DNA of 64,000 nucleotides from Deltaproteobacteria bacterium (GTDB taxonomy: Bacteria > Desulfobacterota > Desulfuromonadia > Geobacterales > Pseudopelobacteraceae): positions 1-64,000 of the forward strand of contig JAJXYO010000016.1 of NCBI GenBank assembly GCA_021780495.1, read 5' to 3'. Of the stretch, positions 63,864-64,000 are shown one piece after another (position 1 is the first letter of the stretch; the number at the start of each line of letters is the position of its first letter). A model generated the notes under the pieces. The model was not told the DNA's origin. It saw nothing but the letters and a program-made list of their open reading frames with translations, and searched no databases. The position numbers and the translations under genes were made by a program.

Positions 63864-64000
63864 CTAGGTTTTCGACTTCACCTTTTTCTTTTGCTTGAGT
63901 GACTCCTTCAGGCGTTTTACCGTTCGCTCGATCATTCGGTTATGGCTGCCGCATGGTGTCGTGTCCGAGGTTGGAACGCGCTGCATATACGAGCCATCCG
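63864..64000 (-). CDS. C-terminal end of a minus-strand protein, cut by the window edge
   Basis: An open frame runs from the window end to TAG at 63864-63866, giving the last 44-45 residues of a protein: it begins DGSYMQRVPTSD and ends in a very lysine-rich tail (LKQKKKVKSKT). The DGSY pattern followed by a polar stretch resembles the end of polyphosphate kinase, but the piece is too short to be sure. The sequence 63744-63863 between it and the tRNA promoter shows nothing definite. Confidence 0.5.
   Translation of the reverse strand, partial: DGSYMQRVPTSDTTPCGSHNRMIERTVKRLKESLKQKKKVKSKT

Overview
The window looks like a chromosomal segment of a Desulfuromonadota bacterium of the Geobacter/Pelobacter type. 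This is inferred from gene content and order: a two-subunit glycine dehydrogenase (gcvPA/gcvPB), a Kdo/Lpt/rpoN/hpf/hprK/rapZ/EIIA/HPr/EI string, a type IV pilus block with a very large PilY1, EAL-HDOD signalling proteins and the rimP-nusA-ylxR-infB-rbfA-nrnA-truB-rpsO-pnp operon. Almost everything is coded on the plus strand. No CRISPR array, insertion sequence or prophage is visible. The only trace of a mobile element is the 3' end of a group II intron (domains V and VI) at 53-125.

Layout. 1-3.6 kb: group II intron tail, then gcvH-gcvPA-gcvPB. 3.6-6.1 kb: dgt, an unknown gene and a YfbR-type HD nucleotidase. 6.1-9.7 kb: a minus-strand PP-loop ATPase and PAS protein, then a lone receiver and an EAL-HDOD protein. 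9.8-23.1 kb: Kdo synthesis (kdsB, kdsA, kdsD, kdsC) with pyrG inserted, LPS transport (lptC, lptA, lptB), rpoN, hpf, and a regulatory phosphotransferase set (hprK, rapZ, EIIA-Man, HPr, ptsI) without a sugar permease. 23.1-26.8 kb: prepilin peptidase pilD and a histidine kinase/sigma-54 activator pair. 27-37.4 kb: a DsbC-like protein with a haem-type CxxCH motif, a small exported protein, giant PilY1 and four minor-pilin genes. 37.6-44.1 kb: XRE regulator, pilMNOPQ and a lipoprotein. 44.2-48.1 kb: YciO-like protein, a membrane protein and a lone 2-oxoglutarate dehydrogenase E1. 48.2-53.4 kb: pseudo-receiver membrane protein, LysM protein with internal repeats and a PilB/GspE-like ATPase. 53.5-63.5 kb: the translation/RNA operon. 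63.6-64 kb: tRNA-His and the C-terminal end of a minus-strand gene.

How the genes fit together. PilD would process the minor pilins coded at 34.4-37.4 kb. PilQ is the outer-membrane secretin, PilMNOP the alignment complex, and PilY1 plus the FimT/PilV/PilW/PilX-like proteins the probable tip or priming complex. The neighbouring kinase/activator pair works with sigma-54, whose gene is also in the window. The DsbC-like protein sits two genes before the cysteine-rich PilY1 and may fold it. No major pilin, PilC or PilT is present, so the pilus set is not complete here.

The most interesting signals are an 11-G tract inside the PilX-like minor pilin (candidate phase-variation switch), the little-known three-gene envelope block at 48.2-53.4 kb, the haem-motif DsbC next to PilY1, the intron end beside gcvH, and two structured mRNA leaders (rimP, pnp). 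Functional statements rest on motif recognition by eye. No database search was run.
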